Below, one piece after another: positions 23,235 to 34,830 of a DNA stretch of 64,000 bases. The notes under the pieces were generated by a model, which searched no databases, was not told where the DNA came from, and saw only the letters and a program-made list of their open reading frames with translations. Every line of letters begins with the position of its first letter. Within the stretch, counting starts at the first letter, position 1. The position numbers were made by a program, and so were the translations under genes. Source of the DNA: Chinchilla lanigera (Eukaryota > Chordata > Mammalia > Rodentia > Chinchillidae); contig NW_004955481.1 of assembly GCF_000276665.1 (NCBI RefSeq), forward strand, positions 474,301 through 538,300. The letters are read 5' to 3'.

Positions 23235-23400
23235 AGACTGGTTCCCAGCAGCTGCAGCCGAGGTACATCAGAAGCATCACCTCTGGTTCTAATACACTCA
23301 GGTTTCCTGGGCCCCACCCAGGCCTGATGAAGCAGAATCCCTCGGGTGGAGCCCCAGAAGCTGTATTTTAAACCATACCCATGGACAGGTCTGCACTACC
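23235..23400 (-). repeat. MER5-like hAT DNA transposon fragment
   Basis: GGGCCCCACCCAGGCCTGAT, GCAGAATCCCTCGGG and CATCAGAAGCATCACCTCTG follow the MER5/MER20 pattern. Confidence 0.6.
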
Positions 23401-24294
23401 ACTGGACAGGTAACCATGAATCCAGCTGGCTAACAACATTAAGCGGTCATGGCAAGGTGGGGACAAGGATTGTCCCTCCTGAGTCTTGTTCCTGTGCTCA
23501 GAAATGCGCCTGGGGAAATCCCTAGCTCGGAGCTCCTCAATTCCAAACAGCATCTGCTAGCAGCAAAGCACCCAAGGAAAGGATGGCGGCTTTCACTACA
23601 CACCTCCCCGCAGGGCAGGGCCCTAAAAGTCAGTTATGTGGCTTTGTGGCCTGCCAGGCACGGATTTCCGCCCACCCCACCCTCTCAGAATGAGTTGAGC
23701 ATGGGGTGGAGGGTTCACACTGTGGTAACCTGCTGGTTCACAGATCAGGCAGAGGCAGGGAGGGGACAGCTACCTCACCTAAGTGACAAACAGCATGTGA
23801 CACTCAGAGGCTCCCACAGGCTCAGATCTCCCACAGGGGAGAAGAACACAGACAGACCACCCAATCACCACAGCGCAGGAGAAGTAACCACAACCCCTGG
23901 TTTCTTGCCACTCCGGGAGCAGGAAAAAGGTTGTGCAGGGTGTGCACGGAGAAAGCACATCTAAGCTGGTCCCGGAAGGAAGTGCAAGGTGGCTACACAG
24001 GGAAAGCAGTAAGGGCATCTCATGCAGGCAGAGCAGCACAGGCAAGGACCACAGTGTCTACCTCCCAGCCGGAGCTAAAGGTGAAAAGGTGGCTCAATTG
24101 CAAGAAAACAAAACAAAACAAAATGAGAAACTGGCTGAGCACAGAGAGGTTAAATAACTTGCCTTCAGCTGGTTGGGCTTTCAACAGAGGCTGCCTGGCT
24201 CCCACGGCCCGCAAAGTAACCATTAAGATGACACCGGCTGGTTGGTAAACTTTTCTTCTGGGCATATTTGAGAATGCTATAAAGGATTTTAGTT

Positions 24295-24511
24295 AGGGGA
24301 CACGGCACAGGCCTGAAATCCCAGCATTTGGAGGCTGAGGCAGGGGACTCAGAAGTTCAACCCCAGCCTGGGCAACTTAGCAACTTAGCAAGACCCTGTC
24401 TCAAGTTTTTTAAAAGTTCTTAATAATCTGGGGATGTAAGTCAGTGAAAAAGCCCAGGTTCAAGTCCCAGTATCAATCACACACACACACACACCCGCAC
24501 GCGCACACACA
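24295..24511 (+). repeat. B1-dID dimeric SINE with (CA)n tail
   Basis: B1 half (TGAAATCCCAGCATTTGGAG), linker, ID half (GGGGATGTAAGTCAGTG), then CA-rich tail 24478-24511. Confidence 0.85.
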
Positions 24512-24771
24512 AGATGTTCTGGTATTGCCCCAGAAGTTCAGCAACATTTGGAGACATCTTTCATGATCACAACTAGGGGACAAGTTGCTGGTATCTGGTG
24601 TGCAGAGGCCACAGATGCTGGTAAACATCCCATAACACACAGGACAACACGGAATCATCCAAAATGACCACACAAACCCTGGCCTGGAGCAACTCTCCCC
24701 ACCCGGGACCCATGTGAACCTCCAGCCCCAACTGACCCATCAATAACATCACACTTGTTTGTCCCTTTGGA

Positions 24772-24955
24772 CCATGGTTCTCAAACTCTACAGTCCATTG
24801 GAATCACCTGGGCAGCTTTAGAAAGTACAGGTGCTGGGTCCCACCCAGACATTTCCATTTCCCTGGAACTGGGTACAGCTTGCATCCAAATGTGTAAAAG
24901 CCTCCCTCCACCGGGTTATACAGCAAAGTGCAAAAAAGTTTGGGGACCACTGCCT
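24772..24955 (+). repeat. MER5A hAT-Charlie DNA transposon
   Basis: ATGGTTCTCAAACTCTACAG, TTGGAATCACCTGGGCAGCT, GGTCCCACCCAGACATTTCC and the closing GGGGACCACTGC give inverted ends and the MER5A body. Confidence 0.85.
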
Positions 24956-26270
24956 TGGGGAAAAGAGCAGGGATTAAACTATTCACTGTGGACTCAAAGA
25001 CAGTGGACACTCATGGTAGTAAGAGAAGTCCTTGAGGGGCACACACAAGCCTGACTGCCCAGTCCCCATTGGCAGAGGTGGAGGCCGTCCTCATCCCAGC
25101 ACCCTGCGAACTACAAGGCCGTGTAAAATCAGCACTAACAATGTCTGCCATGGATTAGGCTCCTCAGAGCAGCAGCCAGCTTTAGGGACCGCAGATTAGT
25201 TAAAATCAGCAGAGGCTGGAGGAGGAGGTCAATTAGAGGGTCTTTGTCACTGTCTGGAGCGGGAGATAATGGGCCTGAACCAGGAGGCAGAAGACCAACC
25301 CCTCCCCGCCATGACTCAGAGGCTCCTCAGCCCAGTGACAGAGGAAGAACTGGATCTGAAAGCCAGAAAAGGTTAATTGAGAAGGGGTGCAGCCTGGGGA
25401 CAGAGCCGGAGAGGAGCAGACAGTAATTGGGGGCGATGTGAGCCATCAGGGCAGAGGTGAGCTGGGGAGAAGGATTTGGGAGTCAGCTACAGAAGAACAG
25501 GAGCGGGGACTTAAGGGGGATGGCATGAGGGCAGAGGTGGCACACAGGTGACCCCATGGACTGAATCTGGTCTAAAGATAGGCCACACGCAGTTGGTTTT
25601 TAAATCATTGAGTTAGTTGTCAAGATTGTGCCTAAAATTCCAGCTTCCCAGTGATAAAGTGGACAACCGGATGAGATGGGGGAGCATTCCCACAGCGCTG
25701 TCACGTCGTTCTAGACAAGGCCCGGCCTCGCCAGTGTGCAAGCCTCCTCCCCAAGGCCGGATCCTTGTGGACACCCAGCTCTGTCTTCAGAAAGGAGAGA
25801 TGAGGCCCTGAGCTGGAAAGCTGAGAAGACGGAGGAGTTGATGGAGAAGCAGGGAAAAACTGAGGCCAGCACATCACGGAAACGTCACCCAGAAAGCCTG
25901 CCCCTCACATCCACCACCTCCCTGCTGTGTCTCAGCTCACTGACCTCTACTATGGAGGCTGAAGCCCGTGAACTCCTGCTATCCATCCTCCTGTCCGTGG
26001 GGGCTCCCACAGGCCACCTGGAACACCTGTGCCTTCCAGCAAAGGTCAGCCCAAGCACTGAGGAACATCAAGTACAGCTGAAGGGTCCAGAAAAGAAGAC
26101 TCCGGGCACAAGAGCCCCTTCCAACATCCAAACGATCCTCAGGAGCAAAGGAGCTCAGCCTTCTTTAAGAGTGGGCTTGAGGGGGCCAAAGGGTAGGGTT
26201 GGACTGAGCAACAGCAGTTATAGAAATTCCACATGAAAGTAACGGTCAGCGTTCCATAAGCAGACCTATA
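24956..26270. other. Unique intronic sequence
   Basis: No SINEs and no exon recognised. 25195-25290 is AT/homeobox-motif containing (CAATTAGAGGG) within GC-rich DNA. The 166-residue frame at 25736-26236 has no family resemblance. Confidence 0.5.
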
Positions 26271-26284
26271 TTGCAATACAGTAG

Positions 26285-26350
26285 GCATCTTTGGAAGGTA
26301 ATGAGCTCCCTGTTGCCGGAGGTAACCAACCTCAAACTGAGTGAGCAGTT
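26285..26350 (+). repeat. Possible CR1/L3 LINE scrap
   Basis: GGAAGGTAATGAGCTCCCTG followed by CCGGAGGTAACCAA resembles the conserved 3' end of CR1/L3 elements. Confidence 0.4.
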
Positions 26351-28400
26351 TCAGGGGCACAGGAAACTCATATAGTGGTTAATTAGAGTCAAGGACTCCA
26401 GAGGTCTGGGGTTCTCTCCTGAAGGCTCCCAGCTTCGCTCCAGGGCTCCCCAGGAAAGCTGTCAGGGATTAGGCCCCGGACTCTGCCTCCCAGGGAGGGA
26501 AGGTCTCGATGGTCCAGATAAAGCAAAGAGCACTCACTTTGTGCTCTCCTTGGCCTTCACCAGGACCAGTCACCTCTGACGTGTAACCCCAGGCCCGCTC
26601 AGAGGAAGAGGGAGCAGCTGGGGTGAGCCAGGCACGTCACGTCCCCTCCCAACCTGTGTGGCCCTGAGTGCCTCCCAGGCCCCTGTCCCTCACGAGCCTT
26701 TCTGACAGCAGCTGTGGAGGGGACAACACACACAGGTCCAGAGTGTACAGACAAGAAGCTCAATGGACGCATAACCTGGGGAGTCAAGGGCTTTTCCCCA
26801 AAGCCCAGTACCAGCAACACTTCCCAACCCCTGTGGAGGAGGCCAGAGTCCTCCAGCCTCCTCTTCCATACAACTCTGAGCCTCCCGTCCAGCCCTGGGC
26901 AAGGCTCTGGGCCCAGGAGACCTGTGAGGAAGCTCAAGTGCATGACCAGAGATCTAAGGGTCCACAAGATGCAGGGAGCTGAACTGGGTGAGGGAGCCCC
27001 CAGGATGGCTGGGCATGGGCCTGGCCACAGGCTGCCCCATCATCATTCTCCTCTCCTGCACTCCGCCCTTGCCCCTGCAGGAACACAGTCAGCCCCGTCC
27101 TGCTCTGCCTCCAGAGCTCCAGGGCCCCGTGGAAATACCCTCAGAGAGCTAATCAGCAGAGCCCCTCCTGCACACCGCCCCACAGCCACCTCAGCAGAGC
27201 CCAATCCCTAGGCCCTTCCCTGCCAGCTGCTCCTTCCCTGCCAATCAGCAGCCAGCCCCCAGACCTGGTCAAGTCCAAGGCAGCTGTCTGTTTACCCAGA
27301 AATCAGAACAGGGACTCACCAGGGCTTCCTGGGCATAGTGGATTAGGCCAGGACAAAGGCCAGGCACACGCGGGTCTCTGGAGTTTGCAGACCTTGCCGC
27401 CTGGCAAACGGCACCTCCAGGTGCGTCCCCAGTGCCTGGCAATGAAATCAGGCCACAGCCCAATTGCCAGCTAAGCACCCGCCTGCCTTGCTTCTCCCTG
27501 TAGCCACTCACGCCCCAGACTCCAGATCCCAAAACAGACATGTTCGTGGTTACCATAGGAACTTGCTAAAGCCAAAAAAGGCACCACACAGGCACCCACA
27601 TGGGCCCTCGAAGCTCGTGTCCACCTGCACGGGGAGTGCACACACACACCTGCCCACACTCACACGCACCAGTACTGCGCCCAGGCTCACAGCACCCTGG
27701 CACTTGGCACAGACACAGGCACACTCCCCTGGCCCTCCTGCAGCACATCCTCAGCGGGGGTTCCCTGCCTGCCCGTGCACCTGCTACCAGTCAGCAGGCA
27801 GCAGGACTCCCCGGTGCCCACCCGCCAAAGGCACTCCAGGAGCAGGGGCAGAGTCGCTGTCTGGTTCCCCCAGCTGTGCCTGCGGGGCCAGGGAGAGGAG
27901 ACCGCCCACCACCAACCCCATCAGACTAGCTCCACCTGCCCTCCGGTCTCCGCTCCTCACCTCTGCCCTCTTCTGCCCCTGTGTAAACTTCAGAATCCAA
28001 GACAGCCACACTGGGAGAGAGGAAAGTGGAGGGAAGTTTATATTCAGAGCTTACTCCCTCCTTGTCCCCCGCTAAACTGCCCCAACTCCCAAGTTCCCCA
28101 TCTCTGTGAATGGGACCAGCATCCACCAGGGCCCATTCATCCACTCTTTCCAGCCCACTGCCCTGCCCTGTCCTCCCTACATCTTCTCTGGCCCCTGAAG
28201 TGACTCAGATCTGACCATTCATCTTTGGCCAAAAGCCCGTCAAGCAACCAAGCTCCCCACCCAACCCAACTACTGCTCCTAGCCATGGCCCAGTCTGCCA
28301 CCTCCACTCCCACTCCTGCTCTCTGTGTGGAAGAATAACAGCTCCCAGGTCCTCCCCCACAAGCTGTCTTCATGCAGGGTGTGCGGTGGTCGCTGCCTAG
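26351..28400. other. GC-rich unique sequence, no gene seen
   Basis: Overlapping long frames on both strands (for example 27464-28075 plus, 26714-27211 plus) arise from low stop-codon frequency in GC-rich DNA; none shows a recognised domain or convincing splice frame. CA-rich imperfect repeats lie at about 27640-27725. Confidence 0.5.
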
Positions 28401-28409
28401 AGCACCTCT

Positions 28410-28620
28410 CTCCTCTGGCTGACCTTACACACACGTGCAGGCCGCTCAGGCATCCCCAGGTTTCCATGGGGGATGGCATCTCAGCACTTGTCAACATTCC
28501 ATGGCAACCATCTATCCGTGTGTCTGTCTCCCTCTGGGGCCAGAAGCTGTCATGGCAGAGACTCTTTTTCATCTGTGTCCTCACTCCCTCCCAAAGCTCC
28601 TAGCCTGGCACTGGACTTGA
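28410..28620 (-). repeat. Possible L2 fragment
   Basis: Antisense L2-like 3' sequence (TCTCAGCACTTGTCAACATT, CTGTGTCCTCACTCCC, CCTAGCCTGGCACTGGACTT). Confidence 0.45.
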
Positions 28621-28901
28621 AATGTAGGTAAATGTTAGTTAAATTCACTCAGGCTTCTCTCCTCCATACATCTAGCTCTCCATGTCCTTGAGAACCCCAG
28701 CAAACTCTCAACAGATGCCCTAAGTGTGTAGGAGAAGAGCTGACTAAAATGAGTCAGCCCCAGAAGGTTCTGGAACATCTTTGTGGTGCCTCGAGGATTC
28801 TTGTAATATGCAGTAAACAAAGATCCGGTGGCCAATGGTGGCAAAATGAATTGGTGATTGAGCACTCAACTAAAATATATGTGTGTGTGTATATATATAT
28901 A

Positions 28902-29006
28902 NNNNNNNNNNNNNNNNNNNNNNNNNNNNNNNNNNNNNNNNNNNNNNNNNNNNNNNNNNNNNNNNNNNNNNNNNNNNNNNNNNNNNNNNNNNNNNNNNNN
29001 NNNNNN
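28902..29006. other. Assembly gap (105 N)
   Basis: Run of N directly after a (GT)n(AT)n stretch at about 28878-28901; the gap probably reflects an unresolved simple repeat or SINE. Confidence 0.99.
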
Positions 29007-29067
29007 CTTAAACTGGAATCAAGGGCTGGCGAGGTGTAGAAAAGTGAGCTTTCAGAAAGGAAGTCTT

Positions 29068-29238
29068 GCCAGGTATGGTGGTGCACACCTGTAATCCCAG
29101 CACTCAGGAGGCTGAGGCAGGAGGATTGTCATGAGTTTTAGACCAGCCTGTGCTACAAAGTGAGCTTAAGGCCAGCCTGAACTGCACAGCAAGACACTGC
29201 CTCAAAAAAAAAAAAAAAAAAAAAAAAAAAAGAAAAGA
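29068..29238 (+). repeat. B1 SINE, full length
   Basis: TTGCCAGGTATGGTGGTGCA start, internal second block TTAAGGCCAGCCTGAACTGC, about 28-A tail. Confidence 0.95.
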
Positions 29239-30355
29239 AACAGAATCGAAGTCTGGAAAACTAGAGACAAATACTTGGTGCCAGGCACCTGGGCCTTGAC
29301 TCTGCACTGTCTCCCTCAGATGAGAATGTGGCTGGCCAACTTCAAGAGAACCACAAGAAGGGATGTGTGCAAAGACAATTACCCAGGCTTAGCACACAGC
29401 TCTCTCAGACCAGTGACGGAACACCTGCCTTTAAAATGCTATGAAGAGCAAGCAACGAAGCTTCCTAGAGGTGGCGAGCCCCTGTCCTGCATGGACAGTG
29501 TCTCCAGCAGCGGCCTTCAAGAATTCCAGAGGGCAAGGGTAACTACACTGAACCACACTGCCTGTTCCTGTCCTGTGTGCTGTGTGGCCATCTTGTTTGT
29601 AAGAAGATTCTGAGTCCTCAGCCAGATAAAACAGAGACTTAGAGTGGAGATGGCTGTCTTCCGCCCAGACTGCAGTGCAACTGAAAGGCTGCCCGCAGCC
29701 AGGCTGCCGGCTCCTCCAGGGCTCCCCCCCTCCTTAAGGAAAACATCTGAGGGCACAGTCACCACTTGGCCATAGTCCACACTTTCTTCCAAACCACAGT
29801 GCCATATCCAGGGGCCAAGAGTGGGGGCCATCGATGTCAAAGTTGGACTCTCTCCTACAATGCAATGGGTCCTAGGCCCCCTCTTACAGGAGTGTGTGAT
29901 GCTGTCTCCCAGCAGTGGAGACAGGCTGCTCTGGCACTCTCCACGCTGACTCAGTCTCAGCAGGCAGTCCTTGCATGTGATGGTCATCTCAGGTGGCTGA
30001 GGCCATGCACCAGTCAGACAGACAAACACATGCACGAACATATACACACACCTCCTTCTTAAGGAAGGAGGGCAGGAAACGTAAGAATAAATCTGAGGAT
30101 CCCAGCTCAGGTCCTCACCCTCTGGATGCTACTCCAGGGATGTCCATGACAAAACCCCAGTCACCTGGCCCTGCCGGCCTCCGCTGGCCTCTGGGGAAAG
30201 CTGGTCTGACTATGACTCAACTACTTCAGGCAGCCCAGTCCCACCACAGGCTGCGGAAAGGGGAAGGCTCACATGTTGAGCATCTCTCCCTCCACCCTTC
30301 CACCTGTCTCTGCCTCTTTCCCTCCACCTCTCCACCAGCATGTGCTGGGCTGAGC
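29239..30355. other. Unique intronic sequence
   Basis: No recognised exon or repeat. The 176-residue minus-strand frame at 29517-30047 has no family resemblance. Confidence 0.45.
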
Positions 30356-30359
30356 TTGA

Positions 30360-30495
30360 GGACCCATCACTGATTCCCTCAGCAAACACAGACTGAGAAC
30401 CCTACTTTGTTCCAGCACTGTGTTGGGCCTTAGGGAGCCAGAGATGGAGTACACAGAACCCCTGACCTCAAAGACTTTGTAAGCACATGCTCTCA
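30360..30495 (+). repeat. Ancient LINE 3' fragment
   Basis: CAGCAAACACAGACTGAGAA, TTCCAGCACTGTGTTGGGCC and CCCCTGACCTCAAAGACTTT match the widespread old L1M/L2-era motif 'last into next, sum of storage': interpreted as old LINE. Confidence 0.5.
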
Positions 30496-30604
30496 CTCAG
30501 CAGTGAGAAGCTACCATTGCCAAGGTCTGGAGAAACAACCTGGACAAATGACACAAGCCATGGACATAAACCAGAATATTAAAGCTAGAATAAAGCAGGC
30601 TGTT

Positions 30605-30720
30605 CCTAAGTCTTATCCTCCTATTTTAGAGCTGGGGAATCTGAGACTCAGATAGGTTAACAATTTGCCCAGTCATTAGCCTGGAGCTATAATCTAGGCC
30701 TACCAGCCCACACTACAAAG
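30605..30720 (-). repeat. MIR SINE
   Basis: ATTTTAGAGCTGGGGAATCTGA and GATAGGTTAACAATTTGCCC. Confidence 0.75.
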
Positions 30721-31014
30721 CCTCTTTCTCCTGCATGATACTGCCACCACCTTCCCTTTCCAGGGCCCTGTGTGGCTCCATGGTGGCTCCATAGTCCCTG
30801 TCCCCCACTGCAGTTAAGTAAGTCCTGTCCTCAGGGCCATCACAGGCTCCTCTCAACCTGCACTTCCAGCAGGGAGATGAACCCCAGGAAGCCACTGTTG
30901 CAAAACATATCCTGTGGCCAAGGACTCTGTGGCCAAGGACTCTGCTAGTGGTCCCTGGGATACATCAAGAAAAAGGATCAGGAAAGCAGGAGGGAGGCAG
31001 GTGTTGAGAAGCAC

Positions 31015-31235
31015 CCAGATCCACCCTGAACTGAATGAGTACAAATCTGGTTCAAATCCCAACTCCATGATGTATTCACTGGTGACTTTGAACAAGTTTC
31101 CTGATGTCTCCAAGTCTGTGTTTTCTCATATCTCAAATGCAGAAATCAATGGTGCCTGCTCCCTGAGGGGGTGGCAAAGCCTCAGGAAAGTAGGGCAATG
31201 AAGTCTTAGCACATAGTGAGTGCCTAATGCTGGGC
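31015..31235 (+). repeat. MIR SINE
   Basis: GGTTCAAATCCCAACTCCAT, GACTTTGAACAAGTTTCCTG, then ATAGTGAGTGCCTAATGCTG close to the 3' end. Confidence 0.85.
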
Positions 31236-31780
31236 TCACACCCCATCTTCACAGCTGCATGCCTGAGGGACGCCTCCGGGAGCTTTGTGGCTGACTGCCC
31301 TCATGTCGAGGATGAGGTCGCTGGATGGAGACCAAAGCAATCAGGGAGCACAGGCCACAGCCCACGAGTATCTTCTGTTAGGTAGAGAACTCATGGGCTA
31401 CATCAGTAAGTAGAAGGAACATGTCTCACCCAGCAGAGGCACAGGGAAGGAGCACACTGGTGCCTGCAGGAGCCCTCCCTGTGTGCGTTCAGCTGCCCAG
31501 TTGACCTGCCTGTGAGCAGAAGCATATCTAGGCACTTGGGCAGAATTCTACATGAGCTACTGCCCACGGTGGGGAGAGGGAGGCAGGAGCTGAGTTTTTT
31601 AGTCCCAAGGGCAGTGGGGACAGCTGCACGTAACCTTTTACAGTGCCTCCCAGCCCATGACCCATCTTTCTACTCTGAGAATTAACCCCTCCCACATAAA
31701 GAGTGGCCACAGGTGCCGTGTTTTATTCACAGGAGCCCATCTCCCCAGCTAAACTGATTGGATCACAATGGCACAACTAA

Positions 31781-31875
31781 CTCTCTGTCTCTGTCTCTGT
31801 CTCTGTCTCTGTCTCTGTCTCTTTCTCTTTCATATACATACATACATACATATACACACACACACATACACATCC
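31781..31875 (+). repeat. (TCTCTG)n hexamer repeat with CATA/CA extension
   Basis: Seven nearly perfect CTCTGT units at 31781-31830, then (CATA)n and (CA)n to about 31875. Confidence 0.95.
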
Positions 31876-31942
31876 ACACTGGGGATTCAACTTGGGGCCT
31901 TCAGTATATGTGGCAAGCATTCTACCACTGAGTTTCTCTGCT
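31876..31942 (-). repeat. ID SINE, diverged
   Basis: ACTGGGGATTCAACTTGGGG ... ATTCTACCACTGAGTTTCTC. Confidence 0.75.
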
Positions 31943-32018
31943 TTAAAAGTTCTATCATGACATAATATATACACAGTGTGATCAAAAACTATGGTGAACA
32001 TTAACATTTAAAAATTAT

Positions 32019-32100
32019 TGGGGCCAGGGATTTAGCTCAGTGGCACAGCGCCTGCCTGGCAAGTGTGAGGTCCCACACACAAAAAAAAAATAATAATAAT
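32019..32100 (+). repeat. ID SINE
   Basis: GGGGCCAGGGATTTAGCTCA head; B box shortened (GAGGTCCCACAC), A-rich tail. Confidence 0.85.
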
Positions 32101-32105
32101 TAAAA

Positions 32106-32349
32106 CTTATTACAGTAAATGGCACGCTCCCATTAACCCCTTGCTTCAAACACACTTATGCCATCATTCTTGCCACTTTCTGAAGCAGTTCTGGACGTTC
32201 TGCATGAGTATGTTTAGTTGTGTTGTCATAGCTGCTTTCATATGCTAAGCCAGTTCAAAACATTTACCTTTCATGGTCACTGTGACTCTGAGGAGGAGCC
32301 AGAAGTTGCACAGTGCCAGACGCGATGGATGAAGACCCACCGTAATGTT
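32106..32349 (-). pseudogene. Mariner transposase remnant, minus copy
   Basis: On the minus strand a decayed frame carries LALCNFWLLLRVTVTMKGK and, after a stop, NCFRKWQE, matching the mariner block around PDLAPCDFWLFPKLK and the carboxyl end of the transposase. Several in-frame stops; no function. Confidence 0.75.
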
Positions 32350-32409
32350 TTTAGCAGCCTGCCTTTCTGCTGAACGGCACTGGACAGCAGTGTTCACCAT
32401 AGTCTTGAT

Positions 32410-32523
32410 CATACCTTGTAAAGACACTCATGAAAGTGCTTCCAGAACTGCTGCAGAAAGTGACAAGAATAGTTCCTTGCGTGGAAGGGAGATTAATAGC
32501 AATGTGTCTTTTACTGTAATAAA
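32410..32523 (+). pseudogene. Mariner transposase 3'-end remnant, plus copy (inverted)
   Basis: Plus-strand sequence with CTTCCAGAACTGCTGCAGAA mirrors 32168-32215 of the minus copy at roughly 85% identity, and both copies end in a TTTACTGTAATAA block. It forms an inverted pair with the preceding remnant. Confidence 0.7.
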
Positions 32524-32857
32524 TTTCTTCATTTAAACATCTACCATATATTGTGATCACATCTCGTACGCCACACTTGTAAGTGTATGACTCCATGGTT
32601 CATAGTATAGTCACAAGGCTATGCAGCCATGACAACGATCATCATGTTCCAGAATTTCTTTACTCCAAAAAGAAGCCTTTATCTTTCAGAGCTCCCTCAC
32701 CTTACCCCTCTCCCAACAAACCCCCAAGCCTAGGGAAACCACCCATCTACTTTGTCTCTGGGGATATCCCTTTTCTAGACACTTAACATAAAGAATCATA
32801 TAATATGTTGGTTTTAGTGCCTAGATTATTTCATGTAGCATGTCTAAGTTTCATCTA

Positions 32858-32972
32858 TGTTTTTTTGTTTGGTTGGTTGGTTTTTGGTTTGTTTGTTCAT
32901 ACTGGGAATCAAACTCACAACCTCATGCTCGCCAGGCAAGCACTGTGCCACTGAGCTTTATTCCTGGCCCCA
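32858..32972 (-). repeat. ID SINE in the L1
   Basis: TACTGGGAATCAAACTCACA ... TTTATTCCTGGCCCC; upstream (GGTT)n/T-rich tail. Flanks share TCATC(C/T)ATGTT. Confidence 0.92.
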
Positions 32973-33340
32973 TCATCCATGTTATAGGTGTATATATCAA
33001 GACTTCTTTTCCAAATACTATTCCACTTATGGATATACCACACTTTGTCTAGCCACTCATCTGTTAATAGACCTTTGCGTTGTTTCCACATTATTATCAA
33101 TAATGCTGCTATGCATTAGTGTACAACTTTTTGTGTAAACAAAATTTGTGAAACATAAGTTTGAAAACATATGTCATTTATCTTGGGTATTTACTGAAGA
33201 ATGGACTTGCTGGTCATATGGTAATTCTATGTTTTAAGCTTTTAAGGAACTGTCAGGCTGTTCTCCAAAGCAGTTACACTGCTTTACATTCCCATCAGCA
33301 ATTTATAAGGGTTCAGACTGCTCACTATCCCCAACCTCCT

Positions 33341-33567
33341 GTTTTGTTTTGTTTTGTTTTGTTTTGTTTTGTTTTGTTTTGTTTTGCTTCCCTAGTACTA
33401 AGGATTGAACCCAGGGTCTTCACACTGAACTACATCTCTGGCCCCTTTTTTATTTTTTAATTTGAGGCAAGGTCTTATAAAATCACTAAATTGCCAGATG
33501 GAGCTCAAATCCTCCTGCCTCAGCCTCCCAGAGCGCTGGATTACAGGTGTGCACCACCACACCTGCT
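33341..33567 (-). repeat. B1-dID dimeric SINE with (TTTTG)n tail, in the L1
   Basis: (TTTTG)9 at 33341-33386, ID half (CTAGTACTAAGGATTGAACC), B1 half ending GTGCACCACCACACCTGC. Confidence 0.9.
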
Positions 33568-33747
33568 ACCAACACTGCTTATTGTATGTCTATTTTATCA
33601 CAGCCACTCTAGTGGTTGTGAGGTGATAACTAATGGTGGTTTGCATTTACATTTCTTATGTGATTAATGATGCTGAACATCTTTTCATGTGATTATTGCT
33701 CATGTGTATGTCTTCTTTGTAGAAATGTCTACTCATAATCTCTTTTT

Positions 33748-33819
33748 TATGATGCTGGGGATCAAACCCAAGACCTCACACAAGGAAGCACTCTACCACT
33801 AAGCTAAATCTTCAGCCCT
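33748..33819 (-). repeat. ID SINE in the L1
   Basis: GATGCTGGGGATCAAACCCA ... AAATCTTCAGCCC. Confidence 0.88.
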
Positions 33820-34004
33820 CTCTCCCCATTTTTTAATTGTGTTACTTGTTCTTGTATTATTGAGTTATAAGAGGTCTTTATACATTCTAGATATGAGCCT
33901 CATCAGATAAAGGACTTGGAAATACTGTACTTATTCTGTGTGTGGTCTTTTTACTTTCTTGATAGTGTCCTTCTCAGCAAAACTTTAATTTTGATGAGGT
34001 TGGA

Positions 34005-34165
34005 TTTTTTTTTTTTTTTTTTTTTTTTGAGATAAGGTCTCACTATGTAGTTCAGGCTGGCCAAGAGCTGACTATGTAGCCTACGCTGGCCTCAAACTCC
34101 ACAGTAATCCTCCTGCCTCAGCATCCAGCATGCTGGGGTTACAGATATGCATCATCCTGCCCAGC
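34005..34165 (-). repeat. B1 SINE in the L1
   Basis: Long poly-T, GAGATAAGGTCTCACTATGT; ends CATCCTGCCCAGCCC. Confidence 0.92.
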
Positions 34166-34667
34166 CCTACTTTTTATTATTATTTCCTATGTTTTTGATG
34201 TCTTTGGTGTCTTTTTAAAGAAAGTTTTGCCTTATCCAAAGACACAAAGATTTACAACAGTTTTCTTCTAGTAGTTTTAGAATTTTAGCTCTAACACTAG
34301 GTCTTTGATCCATTTTGAAATAACTGTTCCATATGGTATGAGAGAAGGATCCAGTTTTATTCTTTTGTGTATGGATATCATGTTGTCCCTGCAACATTTG
34401 TGAAAAGACTATTTTTCTCCATTGAATTGTCTTTTCACCCTTGCTGAAAAGCATTTGAACATAAAGTGAGGGTTTATTTCTGAACTGGATTCTATTCCAT
34501 TGCTCTATACATCTATCTTTATGCCAATACCATACCATCTGTAGCTCTGCAATAAGTTTTGAAACTGGAAATATGGTCTTCCAACTTTGCGCTTCTTTTT
34601 CAAGATTATCTTTGAATTTCCATATGAATTTTAAGATTTAGTTTACTGATTTCTGCAAAGAAGCTAA

Positions 34668-34830
34668 TGAGATTTTTTTTTTTCCTGAGACAAGGTCTCA
34701 TTATGTAGTTTAGGCTGGTCTTGAACTCACTATGTAGCCCAGGCTGGCCTTGAACTCATGGAGATCCTCCTGCCTCAGCCGCCTCCTGAGTACTGTATTA
34801 TAGGTGTGCATCACCACACCTGGCTCACTA
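34668..34830 (-). repeat. B1 SINE
   Basis: GAGACAAGGTCTCATTATGT, then CTATGTAGCCCAGGCTGGCC; ends TCACCACACCTGGCTC. Confidence 0.93.

Larger units (their letters stand above)
32590..34670 (-). pseudogene. Decayed L1 LINE, ORF2 carboxyl region and 3' part
   Basis: Minus-oriented L1 broken by five or so SINEs. The minus-strand frame at 34215-34538 contains HKDRCIEQWNRIQFRNKPS and KTIQWRKIVFS, matching the L1 ORF2 carboxyl region; stops and indels elsewhere. Landmarks continue to 32590 (GATATACCACACTTTGTCTA, AATAATGCTGCTATGCATTA, GGACTTGCTGGTCATATGGT). Confidence 0.85.

Noticed and set aside
27464..28075. 203-residue plus-strand frame, Pro/His-rich
   Set aside because: GC-rich low-stop sequence with overlapping frames on both strands; composition and CA-rich stretches suggest chance.
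34215..34538. 107-residue minus-strand frame as a host gene
   Set aside because: Residues match L1 ORF2; it is a decayed LINE.
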